In this document: in pieces, positions 9,199-18,402 of the stretch | How positions within the stretch are numbered: position 1 is the stretch's first letter | Layout: the number at the start of each line of letters is the position of its first letter | From: S015-6 sp964384945 | Lineage (GTDB): Bacteria > Desulfobacterota > DSWW01 | Direction: 5' to 3' | Assembly: GCA_964384945.1 (NCBI GenBank) | Contig: CAYLMK010000021.1 | Location: forward strand, 1-64,000 | DNA length: 64,000 nucleotides | Translations under genes and position numbers: made by a program | The notes under the pieces: model-generated | Told to the model about the DNA's origin: nothing | The model's database searches: none | The model's input: only the letters and a program-made list of their open reading frames with translations

Positions 9199-9468
9199 CT
9201 ACTTACGCAGACCCAGTTGCTCGATCAGGTTCCTGTAGCGGTTCACGTCTTCTCGCCGCAGGTAGTCCAGCAACCTTCGGCGCAGGCTGACAAGCTGCAG
9301 AAGGCCCCGGCGAGAATGATGGTCCTTCTTGTGCTTCTTGAAGTGCTCGGTAAGGTTGGCGATTCGCTCGGTAAGCAATGCGACTTGCACCTCGGGAGAC
9401 CCGGTATCGGCTTCGTGCCGCCTGTACTTCTGCAAGACCTCCTGCGTTTTCGCTGACTCAATGCTCAT
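9199..9468 (-). CDS. rpsO: 30S ribosomal protein S15
   Basis: The 89-residue protein shows the S15 pattern throughout ([21 protein letters not shown], read in two parts; [22 protein letters not shown]). It binds 16S rRNA in the platform of the small subunit. An AGGAGGAG lies just upstream of its ATG on the minus strand. It is preceded by truB, the common order. The usual downstream partner pnp is absent. Confidence 0.97.
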   Translation of the reverse strand: MSIESAKTQEVLQKYRRHEADTGSPEVQVALLTERIANLTEHFKKHKKDHHSRRGLLQLVSLRRRLLDYLRREDVNRYRNLIEQLGLRK

Positions 9469-9559
9469 GTGCTCCTCCTGAACGTTCGATGAAAACCATC
9501 AAAGCCGGTGCAGCGACGACCCTGAACCGCTCCTCGGCCCTCCGCTTTTCTCGGGGCCG

Positions 9560-10498
9560 CTAGGCAGCGCGAAGCAAAACCCGGATCGGCTGCAGAAAGA
9601 TCCCCAGGGCGTCGCTTCTCGCCTCTGCGATTGCGGCAAGCTCTCCCTGGATCAACAGCCGAAACATCTCTCCGACACGCCCCCGGAGGGCCTCCGGGGA
9701 GTGCAGATCGGCATCCCGCAGGGGACTGCCGTGAAGCACCTTCTTCTCGCTCTGCCCCACGACCTCGTACGCGTCCAAGTGGTCCAGTACGCGGGCGGGT
9801 GGAAGCAGAACCTGTTCCTGACCTTTTCTCTCGATGATCGCCTCCAGCCCTTCCAGAGAAAGAGCCTCCTCGATCCGGAAGCGTCCGCAACGAAGCCTCC
9901 GGAGAGAGCAAAGACACGCACCGCAGCCAAGCCGCTTTCCCATCCCATGGACGACGGAACGCACATAGGTGCCTCGGCTGCAGGTCAGCTCGAACTCCAC
10001 AACATCCTCGTTTCTTGCCAGCATACGAAAGGCCTCGATGAAGGTCTTCCGAGGAGCCGTCTCCACGGCCAGGCCTTTCCTCGCGTATGCGTAGAGCGGT
10101 CGCCCTTTGTGTTTGATGGCCGAGAACACCGGCGGATCCAGGTACTGCAATCCCTCCAGTTCCGCAAATGCACGGGACAAACGCTCACCGGTCAATGAGG
10201 GGACATCGTTTCGTTCGACGACCTTGCCTGTACAATCCCACGTGTCCGTCACCCAGCCCAGTCGAAAGCTTCCCTCGTACTTCTTCGGTTCCAGCCGCAT
10301 GTAAGGCACAAGCTTTGTCGCCTCCCCCAGGCAGACCACGAGCAGGCCCGTGGCCAGAGGGTCGAGCGTCCCCGTATGGCCGATTCGCAGGGGGGCGAGC
10401 AGAGCCCGCAGCCTTCGAACCGCATCGAGCGACGTGATGCCTGCAGGTTTGTCGACCAGAACCACACCCGAAGCGTGCCGCAGGGAACCATCCTCCAA
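9560..10498 (-). CDS. truB: tRNA pseudouridine(55) synthase
   Basis: TruB isomerises U55 in the T loop of tRNAs. The catalytic motif GTLDPLATG places Asp46 as nucleophile, and CSRGTYVRS supplies the second family motif. The C-terminal 80 residues form a PUA-like RNA-binding region. At 312 residues it has the normal length. It lies between rbfA and rpsO in the minus-strand translation operon. Confidence 0.95.
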   Translation of the reverse strand: MEDGSLRHASGVVLVDKPAGITSLDAVRRLRALLAPLRIGHTGTLDPLATGLLVVCLGEATKLVPYMRLEPKKYEGSFRLGWVTDTWDCTGKVVERNDVPSLTGERLSRAFAELEGLQYLDPPVFSAIKHKGRPLYAYARKGLAVETAPRKTFIEAFRMLARNEDVVEFELTCSRGTYVRSVVHGMGKRLGCGACLCSLRRLRCGRFRIEEALSLEGLEAIIERKGQEQVLLPPARVLDHLDAYEVVGQSEKKVLHGSPLRDADLHSPEALRGRVGEMFRLLIQGELAAIAEARSDALGIFLQPIRVLLRAA

Positions 10499-10579
10499 GA
10501 GCGCGTTTCCCCTCTGTTCGTCACCCGTTGCCGAAGAGGCCGGCCGCGGGCGGCCTGGTTTTGACGGGTGGAAGACGTT

Positions 10580-10933
10580 TCATCCTTGAGAATCATGGAG
10601 CTTTCGAAGGAGACTCTCAATGTGCTCCGCCTGTTCCAGCGAATGATCGAAGAAGAACCGGATTTCCGGAACATAGCGCATCTGCAGGTGTCGCCCCACT
10701 TCCCTCTTGATCACACCCCTTGCGCTCTCCAACCCTTCGCGCACATCTTTCTGCCGTCGCTCATCCCCCAGCACACTGTAGTACACATTGGCATACCGAA
10801 GATCTTTCGACAGCTTGGCGTCGGTAAAGGTGACCCCACGAATCCGAGGGTCTTTTACAACGCGAAGCACGGCCCGGGTGATCTCTTCCAAGACCTGACC
10901 GCCCACTCTCGCCGATCTCCGGGAACTCGTCAT
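10580..10933 (-). CDS. rbfA: Ribosome-binding factor A
   Basis: The 117-residue KH-like protein assists late maturation of the 30S subunit and is linked to cold adaptation. Recognisable segments are VLEEITRAVLRVVKDPRI, FTDAKLSKDLRYANVYYSV and the C-terminal VPEIRFFFDHSLEQAEHIESLL. It sits in its usual place after infB and the DUF503 gene. In many relatives a DHH phosphoesterase gene separates it from truB. Here only 81 bases lie between them. Confidence 0.95.
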   Translation of the reverse strand: MTSSRRSARVGGQVLEEITRAVLRVVKDPRIRGVTFTDAKLSKDLRYANVYYSVLGDERRQKDVREGLESARGVIKREVGRHLQMRYVPEIRFFFDHSLEQAEHIESLLRKLHDSQG

Positions 10934-10998
10934 CGCATTTCCCGTTTCGCCCCATGGAATCCCATTTCACCGCCGCGTGCACAGAAGGCGAAGGCACT

Positions 10999-11286
10999 CT
11001 AGAGGTTGATGATCTCGACCGTCTCCGAAAGGATCTCCGCGGCCGCCAACCCCTCGACGAAATCCAGAATCTTGTCAAGGGCCCCGTTCACATACCGCTG
11101 GTCCGATCCTACCATGGCGCAACCAATCACGGCGCGTGTGTAGACATCCTGCTTGTCGACCTCGGCAACGGTTACGTTGAAGCGGGACCGGGTCCTTTCG
11201 ATGATCTTCTTGACCACACTCCTCTTTCCCTTCAACGACGTGCTGCCCGGAATCCAGATCTCAAGTTTGATCACACCCAGCACCAT
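10999..11286 (-). CDS. DUF503 family protein
   Basis: This is a 95-residue protein of the YlxP/DUF503 type (MVLGVIKLEIWIPGSTSLKGKR ..., with KGKRSVVKK). The family is small, ferredoxin-like in fold, and almost always encoded between infB and rbfA; its role is not settled. The frame is open to 11373, overlapping infB, but the ATG at 11286 has GAGGA nine bases ahead and matches family length. Confidence 0.9.
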   Translation of the reverse strand: MVLGVIKLEIWIPGSTSLKGKRSVVKKIIERTRSRFNVTVAEVDKQDVYTRAVIGCAMVGSDQRYVNGALDKILDFVEGLAAAEILSETVEIINL

Positions 11287-11338
11287 CGGGGGATTCCTCA
11301 AGGCGATCGACCCTTCGCGGAACCCGGGCGGCCCCTCC

Positions 11339-13933
11339 TCACGCAGAAGGCCTCTCCGTTCCGCGTTTGACAACCTGCTCCAGCGTATACGATTCGATCA
11401 CGTCTCCCGCCTTCACGTCGTTGTAATTCTCCATGCGGATTCCGCACTCGTATCCCGCCAGGACCTCCTTCACGTCCTCCTTGAAGCGCCGCAGGCTGGC
11501 GATTCTTCCTTCATGCACGACCACATTGTCCCGAAGCAATCGGACCCTGGCGTTTCTCTCCATCTTCCCATCCAGGATGTAGCTTCCGGCGATGGTCCCT
11601 ACACGCTGCATATTGAAGGTCTCCCGGATCTCCGCATGCCCCAGCAGGACCTCCTTGTAGACCGGTTTGAGCATCCCGGTGATGGCGTCTTCCACATCCG
11701 AAACCGCATCGTAGATTACCGTGTAGAAGCGAATGTCGACCTTCTCCTGTTCCGCAAGGCTCATCGCTTTGGGCTCCGCCCGGACGTTGAACCCGAGGAT
11801 CAAGGCATTCGATGCGGAGGCAAGCATGACATCGGATTCCGTAACCCCCCCGACACCGCTGTGCAGGACCTTGATTCTGACCTCCTCGTTGCTCAGTCTC
11901 TCAAGCGACTCCGCCAACGCCTCGACGGAACCCTGGACGTCCGCCTTCAGGATCAGGTTGAGTTCCTCGATCTCGTCCTGACGTATCTTTTCGTAGAGGT
12001 CCTCCAGAGACATCTTGGCCTGGGAAGCGACGCCCGCTTGTCGGCTCTTTTCCATCCGCAAGGCGCTGAGCATCTTCGCCTTCCTCTCATCCTGCACGAC
12101 GAAGAAGGGGTCGCCCGCCTCCGGCAAGCCGGAGCATCCGAGAACCTCGACCGGAATCGATGGCCCTGCCTCGGCGACCCGCTCACCGCGGTCATCGATG
12201 AGGGCCCTGACCTTGCCATGGTGCAGGCCCGTGACGAACGGATCCCCCACACGAAGGGTCCCGTCCTGGACAAGCACCGTCGCGACGGTTCCGAGCGTCC
12301 GGTCGAGCCGTGCCTCGACGATCAGCCCCTTGGCCTCCCGCGTCGGGTCGCACTTCAGTTCCTGCATCTCGGCCTGAAGCAGGATGAGTTCCAGAAGTTC
12401 TTGGATGCCGATGCCTTCCTTTGCGGAAATCCTCGCAAAAAGCGTCTCCCCCCCCCACTCCTCCGGAATGAGACCGTACTCCGTCAGCCCTTGCTTGACC
12501 TTGTCCGGGTTCGCGTTCGGCAGGTCGATCTTGTTGACCGCAACAATGATCGGGACCTTCGCCGCCTTCGCGTGGTCGATGGCCTCGACGGTCTGCGGCA
12601 TGACGCCGTCGTCGGCGGCAACCACCAGGACGACAATGTCCGTGACCATGGCGCCGCGAGCCCGCATCTTGGTGAATGCCTCGTGACCCGGCGTGTCCAG
12701 GAAAACGATTGTCTTGTCCCCCACGCTCACCTTGTATGCACCGATGTGCTGCGTGATCCCGCCCGCCTCCTTCTCCATGACGTTCGTCTTGCGGATGGTG
12801 TCCAGCAAGCGGGTCTTGCCGTGGTTGACGTGCCCCATAATGGTCACGACAGGCGGCCGCGGAAACGTTCCCTCGGGCCGCGCAGACTCGGGGGACAAGA
12901 GCTGGGACTCCTCCTGAACCGTGCTCTCCACCTCGTAATCATATTCGTGCGCAATCAGGCCCGCCGTATCGAAATCGATCGCCTGATTGATGTTGGCCAC
13001 GATCTGGTTTTCCATGAGCTTCCGGATGACCTCGGAGGCCTTCACGCTGAGTCGTTTCGCAAGCTCTCCGACCGTGATCGATTCCCCCATCCTCACCTTT
13101 CGCTTGATCGCCTTCGGGACCGTGATGACGGGCTTCAGAGGCACCCGCTTCGGGGGACGCTTCTCCCGCCGCACATCCAGCCTTTTCTTGGGGGCCTCGC
13201 CCTCCTCCTCCCAATCGGTCGCAAAGTCCCGCTTTCTCTTGACCTTGTACTCGACGACCTTCTTCCCCGGCAGGGCACGCTTCTTCTTTCCGGCCCTTTC
13301 CTCCGCGGTATCCTCATCCTCGAGGATCCTCTTGTCCACGGGCTGGACCGCCTTCGGGGCTTTCGGCGGCGGTTTGGAAATCCCTTCCACGATCTCGGCT
13401 GGCGCCGCCCTTTCCGCTCGAACCGGCTCGATCCGCGCCGGCCCTGAGGGCTCCTGCAGCCGGGCTGCGCCCGCCGATTCCGCAGGCACCTCCGCCGGCC
13501 CTTCGGCCACCTCCGGCATCGCCTCCCCCGGGGAGGCGATCACGCCGCGATCCTCCGGTTCCCCGGCAGGCGCCTCCGGAGCCGCCTCGCCCTCCGGCCA
13601 GACCGCACCCGGCGCCGCCTCGGGCGCCTCTTCCGCTTCGGGGGCGGGTTCCCCGGCAACCTTCCGCAGCGCCGCTTCTTCCACCGCCTCGACAGGCTCC
13701 GGCGCCTCGGCCGCCTTCTTCCGCCTTCGAATGATACCGGGCTTTATTCTGACTTCGTCTACCTTGACTTCCCGAGCCTGGGAAACCTCCAACCGAATCC
13801 TCTCCACGTCCGCATCGGAGAGCGTGCTCATGTGATTCTTCACATCGACGTTCAAGGCCCTGAGCTTGTCGACCAGTTCGGCATTCTCCATGCCGAGTTC
13901 TTTGGCCAGTTGATAGACTCTTATCTTGGCCAT
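11339..13933 (-). CDS. infB: Translation initiation factor IF-2
   Basis: IF-2 is the GTPase that brings initiator tRNA to the 30S subunit and promotes subunit joining. The 864-residue protein has an N-terminal IF2_N helix bundle ([21 protein letters not shown] in two parts), then a long Ala/Pro/Glu-rich linker (about 80-260) and a second IF2_N-like domain. The G domain has G1 GHVNHGKT, G3 DTPGHEAF and G4 NKID, and beta-barrel and C2 domains follow. G1 has Asn where nearly all IF-2 proteins have Asp. The start overlaps the end of ylxR by 13 bases, which suggests coupling. Confidence 0.97.
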   Translation of the reverse strand: MAKIRVYQLAKELGMENAELVDKLRALNVDVKNHMSTLSDADVERIRLEVSQAREVKVDEVRIKPGIIRRRKKAAEAPEPVEAVEEAALRKVAGEPAPEAEEAPEAAPGAVWPEGEAAPEAPAGEPEDRGVIASPGEAMPEVAEGPAEVPAESAGAARLQEPSGPARIEPVRAERAAPAEIVEGISKPPPKAPKAVQPVDKRILEDEDTAEERAGKKKRALPGKKVVEYKVKRKRDFATDWEEEGEAPKKRLDVRREKRPPKRVPLKPVITVPKAIKRKVRMGESITVGELAKRLSVKASEVIRKLMENQIVANINQAIDFDTAGLIAHEYDYEVESTVQEESQLLSPESARPEGTFPRPPVVTIMGHVNHGKTRLLDTIRKTNVMEKEAGGITQHIGAYKVSVGDKTIVFLDTPGHEAFTKMRARGAMVTDIVVLVVAADDGVMPQTVEAIDHAKAAKVPIIVAVNKIDLPNANPDKVKQGLTEYGLIPEEWGGETLFARISAKEGIGIQELLELILLQAEMQELKCDPTREAKGLIVEARLDRTLGTVATVLVQDGTLRVGDPFVTGLHHGKVRALIDDRGERVAEAGPSIPVEVLGCSGLPEAGDPFFVVQDERKAKMLSALRMEKSRQAGVASQAKMSLEDLYEKIRQDEIEELNLILKADVQGSVEALAESLERLSNEEVRIKVLHSGVGGVTESDVMLASASNALILGFNVRAEPKAMSLAEQEKVDIRFYTVIYDAVSDVEDAITGMLKPVYKEVLLGHAEIRETFNMQRVGTIAGSYILDGKMERNARVRLLRDNVVVHEGRIASLRRFKEDVKEVLAGYECGIRMENYNDVKAGDVIESYTLEQVVKRGTERPSA

Positions 13934-14214
13934 CCGGAACCACCCCCTCCGAGCTGCTCTTGAACGCTCTTCTTCAAGGAAAAAACATCAACCCGCACGT
14001 CCCTGCGGAAACGAAACGAGATTCGTCGCTTCTTGGCGGCTCGATCGAAGCAGGCCTCTCGCTTGCACAAATAGCCGCCCCTGCCCGCCGCCCGCTGGGC
14101 AGGGTCGAAACGCATCTGCCCTTCCTCATCCAGAACAAACCGCAGCAATTCGGATTTGTGTACCTTGCGGCCGCAGCCCATGCAACTCCTCTGCGCTTTA
14201 TCCCTCTTGCCCAT
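13921..14214 (-). CDS. ylxR: YlxR family RNA-binding protein (DUF448)
   Basis: The protein has 97 residues from the ATG at 14214, which has AGGGAAGG seven bases upstream. An ATG six codons earlier, at 14232, is possible but has no such site. The family signatures RSCMGCGRK and GRGGYLC are present, with the usual basic surface. YlxR proteins are encoded between nusA and infB almost everywhere. They have been linked to RNA binding and, in Bacillus, to transcription regulation and RNase P. Here the 3' end overlaps infB. Confidence 0.9.
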   Translation of the reverse strand: MGKRDKAQRSCMGCGRKVHKSELLRFVLDEEGQMRFDPAQRAAGRGGYLCKREACFDRAAKKRRISFRFRRDVRVDVFSLKKSVQEQLGGGGSGWPR

Positions 14215-14295
14215 GAGAAAACCTTCCCTCAACGGTTCCAGCGACCCTCCCTCCCCCCCCCCCAGGGGCAGGGGAGCGGATCCGGATCCGCAAGC

Positions 14296-15744
14296 TCAGG
14301 AGAGCACGGAGGAATGCGGGGGGCCTCCTTCTTCCTCTTCCGGCCGTTCCCCTGCGGGACCCGCCGAGGAGCCCTCCTCCCGGACCGGATCCCCGGCCTC
14401 GGCCTTCGGCAGGGTGTCTGTGCCCGGTTTCTCAGCCTCCGCGGCGGAAACGGCCTTCTCCGGAGCCTCCCCGCCCGCGCCCCCGGCTCCCTCCGCGCCC
14501 TTCGCGGCGCCGGACTCCAGGTACTCGTATGCGAGATCTTTGAGTTTCTGCGCCTTCTTGAGCCCTATCTGCGTCGCCTGCGCAATGTTCTCCGCATCCC
14601 ACTCACGGATATCCTCGACGGAGTAGATTCCCGCATTGATCAGGCTCCGGGCGATCACATCCCCCACACCGGGAAGATCCTCGAGTTTTGCCTTGGCCGC
14701 CTGGAAGGACTGCTCCGCGTCCGTCTCTCCGCGGATTTCGATCTTCCATCCGAGCAGCTTCGAGGCAAGCCTCACATTCTGCCCTTTCTTGCCGATCGCG
14801 AGCGATAGCTGGCCGTCGGGAACGATCACTTCGATGGCATGTTCCCTCTCGTCGATGATCACCTTCGAAATCTCGGCGGGCGCCAGCGCATTGCACACAT
14901 ACGTGGCGATATCGTTGGAATACGGCACGATATCGATCTTCTCCCCGCGAAGCTCGTAGACAATCGCCTGGACCCGGGCCCCCTTCATCCCGACGCAGGC
15001 GCCCACCGGGTCGACGTCGATGTCTCGCGAATACACCGCAATCTTCGCCCTTCCTCCGGGTTCACGCGCCGCCCCCTTGATCTCGACGATCCCGTCATAG
15101 ATCTCCGGCACCTCCAGTTCGAAGAGCTTGATGAGCATCTCCGGCCGCGCGCGGGAAAGTTTGATCAGCGGCCCCTTGGCATTCTTGTCCACGTCGTAGA
15201 TGTAAGCCCGGATTCGATCTCCGATACGATAATTCTCACGGGGAATCTGCTCCTTGAAAGGAAGCACCGCCTCCGCCCTGCCCAGGTTGACGAGCATGTC
15301 GCCCTTCTCAAAGCGCTGCACCGTGCCGTGGACCAGTTCTCCCTTCTGGTCCTTGTAAAGATCGTACACCATCTCTCTTTCCGCATCCCGCACCTTCTGC
15401 ATAATCACCTGTTTGGCGGTCTGCGCGGCAATCCGGCCAAAGCTCTCCGTCGGAACCTTCTGCCCCAGGCTGTCACCGAGCTCAACCTCGGGGTCTGTCT
15501 TCCTCGCCTCTTCGAGCGAGATCTCCGCGTCCGGGTTGGTCACAACCTCTACAACCGTTTTGAACTCGAACAACTCCACCTCGCCTACGTCCGGATTGTA
15601 TTGCGCCTCCAGATCCCGTTGGGGACCGAATTTCTTCTTGGCGGCGCTGAGCATGGCGGCCTGCAGGGCATCGATCAGAATCCCCTTGTCGATTCCCTTG
15701 TCTTTGCCTACCTGCTCAATGATTCGATCGAGCTCCGAGGGCAT
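14296..15744 (-). CDS. nusA: Transcription termination/antitermination factor NusA
   Basis: NusA binds RNA polymerase and nascent RNA and modulates pausing, termination and antitermination. The order in the 482 residues is as follows: N-terminal polymerase-binding domain, S1 domain at about 135-200 ([15 protein letters not shown]), KH1 ([14 protein letters not shown]) and KH2 ([19 protein letters not shown]), and a helix-hairpin-helix segment ([20 protein letters not shown]). It ends in a low-complexity Ala/Glu/Gly tail of about 60 residues. It follows rimP after 127 bases. Confidence 0.97.
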   Translation of the reverse strand: MPSELDRIIEQVGKDKGIDKGILIDALQAAMLSAAKKKFGPQRDLEAQYNPDVGEVELFEFKTVVEVVTNPDAEISLEEARKTDPEVELGDSLGQKVPTESFGRIAAQTAKQVIMQKVRDAEREMVYDLYKDQKGELVHGTVQRFEKGDMLVNLGRAEAVLPFKEQIPRENYRIGDRIRAYIYDVDKNAKGPLIKLSRARPEMLIKLFELEVPEIYDGIVEIKGAAREPGGRAKIAVYSRDIDVDPVGACVGMKGARVQAIVYELRGEKIDIVPYSNDIATYVCNALAPAEISKVIIDEREHAIEVIVPDGQLSLAIGKKGQNVRLASKLLGWKIEIRGETDAEQSFQAAKAKLEDLPGVGDVIARSLINAGIYSVEDIREWDAENIAQATQIGLKKAQKLKDLAYEYLESGAAKGAEGAGGAGGEAPEKAVSAAEAEKPGTDTLPKAEAGDPVREEGSSAGPAGERPEEEEGGPPHSSVLS

Positions 15745-15871
15745 AGGAAAAACCTCCTCTCATCCAGGGAAACAAATTGCCGGCTTGTCGTTTTTCCTCT
15801 CCCTGAGAGAATCGTTCCGTCTCCCGTTCGTCCAGCCTTTCGCTTCGCTTCCCATTCCGCGACGTTCGACT

Positions 15872-16342
15872 TCAGCCCGTGCGGCCGGAATCGAGTCGCG
15901 CTTGTTCGATCTCATCCAGGCGAAACGCAAACCGATCTCCTTCGGTCGATTCCAACTCCAGCACCCCCCGTTCACACCGCAGGATCCGGCCCTTGAAATT
16001 CCTCCTGCCGTCCAGGGGCTCTCTTGTCTTGACCCGCACCTTCTCCCCGCAAAACCGCTGAAAATCGATCTCTCTCTTCAACACGCGGTCCAGCCCCGGC
16101 GAGGAGACCTCCAACACGTACCGATGGGGCACGATCTCTTCCACCTCGATCACGTCTTCGATCTGGCGGCTGATGAGCGCACAGTCATTGATATTCACCC
16201 CGCCCGGCTTGTCGATGAAGACTCGAAGCACCCAGCGGCCCGCCTCCAGACGGTAGGTCACGTCAACCAGATCCATCCGGTTACGCAGAAGAATCGGGCC
16301 CACCAGGGCCTCTACGCTCCTCTCGACCGACTTGCGATTCAT
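15872..16342 (-). CDS. rimP: Ribosome maturation factor RimP
   Basis: RimP assists early 30S assembly. The 156 residues show the family pattern (VDVTYRLEAGRWVLRVFIDKPGG in two parts, VSSPGLDRVLK, FKGRI). The frame extends upstream to 16426, but the ATG at 16342 has GAAGGA in the right place and begins the conserved region. It is the first gene of the rimP-nusA-infB group and lies about 90 bases downstream of a terminator-like hairpin. Confidence 0.92.
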   Translation of the reverse strand: MNRKSVERSVEALVGPILLRNRMDLVDVTYRLEAGRWVLRVFIDKPGGVNINDCALISRQIEDVIEVEEIVPHRYVLEVSSPGLDRVLKREIDFQRFCGEKVRVKTREPLDGRRNFKGRILRCERGVLELESTEGDRFAFRLDEIEQARLDSGRTG

Positions 16343-16423
16343 CCCGGTCCTTCGCCACGGCGCGGGCCACCCCCCAGACGCGAGGCACCGCTTCTGCTCA
16401 TGCGGCGACGCCCCGGCCCCACA

Positions 16424-16446
16424 CAAAAAAAGCGGGCGGTGCCCAC
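16424..16446 (-). terminator. Intrinsic terminator or attenuator ahead of rimP
   Basis: On the minus strand GTGGGC-ACC-GCCCGC forms a six-pair GC-rich hairpin (one U-G pair) followed by seven T. It ends transcripts coming from the GT-hisS-ftsB genes, but it also lies about 20 bases downstream of the presumed start of the promoter at 16474-16502, so it could act as an attenuator. Confidence 0.7.
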
Positions 16447-16473
16447 TTTCCCAGAGGCAGATAATCAGTTTAT

Positions 16474-16502
16474 TTTATAAAGGGTTGAGAGAAAAAAATC
16501 AA
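16474..16502 (-). promoter_or_regulatory. Promoter upstream of rimP-nusA-infB
   Basis: TTGATT (16502-16497), a 17-base spacer and TATAAA (16479-16474) on the minus strand, in a locally AT-rich stretch. The -10 matches five of six consensus bases. The spacing to rimP is about 130 bases, with the hairpin at 16424-16446 in between. Confidence 0.6.
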
Positions 16503-16553
16503 GTGAGGATTTTCTTCCACTCGGAAACCGCCTTCCGTCTGTGGAGGGAGAGG

Positions 16554-17003
16554 TTATTCTTCACCCTTCTCCTCTTCCCTTCTCCCCGGACCGTCGGCCG
16601 GCTCGGCCTCGGAGAAAGTAAACACCTTCTCTCCATCCTGAATAAGCCCGAACTCTTCTCTTGCGACCTTTTCGACATACTCCGGGCTGTTCCGCAGCAG
16701 GCTGACCTCCTTTTCCAGGGCCTGATTGCGGAGGAGAAGCACCCGGTTCTCCGCCTCCAGTCGCTTCAGGGACCCCCTGCGCTTGAAAAGCTCCATCGCC
16801 CCCTGCGGCCCGGCAACGGCACTCCAGAGGAAGACGCAGGACAGCCCGACCGCCAGGCTCCAGAATACGTATTCGCCCCGCGGGGCTCTCACCCCGGACT
16901 TTTTCAGGACCCTCTCGATATGAAGGATGAGGACCCCAAACCACCGTTGCATCAACCCGCTGAGAGCGGAGCGGCTTTCCTCTTCCTCCGGCATCGTTTC
17001 CAT
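16554..17003 (-). CDS. FtsB/DivIC-like septum formation initiator
   Basis: The 149-residue bitopic membrane protein has a charged cytoplasmic N-terminus, one transmembrane segment at about 46-66 (VFWSLAVGLSCVFLWSAVAG), a coiled coil at about 74-105 (LKRLEAENRVLLLRNQALEKEV in two parts) and the family motif YVEKVAREEFGLI. FtsB/DivIC proteins form a complex with FtsL/FtsQ at the division site. It ends in an acidic tail. In relatives this gene often sits near eno or nusA. Here it follows hisS. Confidence 0.82.
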   Translation of the reverse strand: METMPEEEESRSALSGLMQRWFGVLILHIERVLKKSGVRAPRGEYVFWSLAVGLSCVFLWSAVAGPQGAMELFKRRGSLKRLEAENRVLLLRNQALEKEVSLLRNSPEYVEKVAREEFGLIQDGEKVFTFSEAEPADGPGRREEEKGEE

Positions 17004-17042
17004 TCTTCGGCTTCCTCCTCGGGGCCCCCCGGGGTCCTTCCG

Positions 17043-18377
17043 TCAGGGCCGTTCGGGCCGACCGGCAGGCCCGCTGCCGTCCTCTTGCAGAAAACTCCCC
17101 GGGTCTGCAAGAAATCTCTCTTCCGGAACCCGCTCCTCCTGCCCGGAGCTCAGATTCCGGAGCACGAAAAGGCCTTGATTCAGCTCATCGGGCAGAAGAA
17201 GGACGGCCTGCTTTGCACGCAGCCGTGCCCCTTCGCGAAGGGCGCCTTTGAGCTTCCTCTCATTCAGAACCAGGTCCGCGCAGAAACCTCGACGGCGCAG
17301 ATGCTGAACCGTTCGAAACGCTCTTCCCCTCTCCTGGGGGGAGTACGGGATCAGAAAGAAATCGACCCCTCGGGAGAGACTGGGCAGCAACCTTTTCTCA
17401 TGAAGGATCTCCTGGATCACGACATCGCCGAATCCAAGGCCTACGGACGCAAGAGGCCCGGCGTCGAAAAGCTCGAAGAGATTGTCGTAGCGACCCCCGC
17501 CGAAGACGGCTCGAAATCTCCCTTCCCGGTCGAAACATTCGAATACGATTCCGGTGTAGTAGGGCAAGCCTCGAACGATGGAGGGAGCGAATTCGCAGTA
17601 GTCCAGGATGCCGTAGGCCTCCAGGTAGCCGAAGAGCCTGTGGAGGTCTTCCACGGACCGCGTGGGAAGGCCCTTTCTTTCAAGCAGCGCACGGAACGGG
17701 TCAATCGATCTTTCCTCCAGAAGGAAGAAAAGTTCCTGAATCGCGGCCCCCGGCATCCCCTGTTCCTCCAGGAGTCTCCGCAGGGTGTCGTCCGATTCCT
17801 TTCCCCGTTTGTCGATGACCCCGAACACCGCCGCCCGCCGCTCTTGCGGAACGGCCAAGCCCTCCAGCACGGCCCCCAGCAATCCGCGATGGCTGATTCT
17901 CACCACCACATCCCCGGCCGAGAGCCCAAGGCCCTCCAGGGCGAGAAGGGCCACCGCCAGCAGTTCCGCCTCCGCCGTCACCTCCTCGACCCCGACGATG
18001 TCCAGATTCCACTGGTAGTGCTCCCGCTTCCTTCCTTTTGCCATGCGCTCATAACGAAAACACTGTGCGATCGAGAACCACTTCAACGGTTTGGGCAGGG
18101 CGGCGCCTCTTGCGGCAACCATCCTCGCAAAGGTGGGCGTCATCTCGGGGCGCAAAGAAACGCGACGGCCCCCCTTGTCGGTGAAGTTGAACAGTTGGCC
18201 GATGATCTCCTCGCCCGATTTCAGGACGAAAAGCTCCTCCTGTTCGACGACCGAGCTGTTGTATTCCTCGAAGCCGCAGCGCGTCGCGCTCTCACGCCAG
18301 CAGGAGAAGAGCCAATTCTGGATCCGCATCTGCTCCGGATAGAAGTCCCGCATGCCCCTCGGCGCCGATCCTTGCAT
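17043..18377 (-). CDS. hisS: Histidyl-tRNA synthetase, plant-organelle-like type
   Basis: This is a class II synthetase of 444 residues that charges tRNA-His. Motif 2 region CFRYERMAKGRKREHYQWNLDI and the histidine-binding GLPYYTGIVFECF are clear, with GMRDFYPEQMRIQNWLF at the N-terminus. The RYERMxxGRKREHYQWNxD form is that of the plant organellar enzymes and a subset of bacteria, not the common bacterial RHERPQAGRxRxFxQ form. The C-terminal anticodon-binding domain is present (about 340-415). HisZ (the HisG partner) was considered, but the complete synthetase motifs and length favour HisS. Confidence 0.9.
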   Translation of the reverse strand: MQGSAPRGMRDFYPEQMRIQNWLFSCWRESATRCGFEEYNSSVVEQEELFVLKSGEEIIGQLFNFTDKGGRRVSLRPEMTPTFARMVAARGAALPKPLKWFSIAQCFRYERMAKGRKREHYQWNLDIVGVEEVTAEAELLAVALLALEGLGLSAGDVVVRISHRGLLGAVLEGLAVPQERRAAVFGVIDKRGKESDDTLRRLLEEQGMPGAAIQELFFLLEERSIDPFRALLERKGLPTRSVEDLHRLFGYLEAYGILDYCEFAPSIVRGLPYYTGIVFECFDREGRFRAVFGGGRYDNLFELFDAGPLASVGLGFGDVVIQEILHEKRLLPSLSRGVDFFLIPYSPQERGRAFRTVQHLRRRGFCADLVLNERKLKGALREGARLRAKQAVLLLPDELNQGLFVLRNLSSGQEERVPEERFLADPGSFLQEDGSGPAGRPERP

Positions 18378-18402
18378 CTTTCTCCGTCCCCATCAAGCCA
18401 AA

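Noticed and set aside
11153..13447. 764-codon open frame on the plus strand opposite infB
   Set aside because: The minus-strand infB is unmistakable; the antisense frame is rich in Arg, His and Leu and follows from the GC-rich codon pattern.
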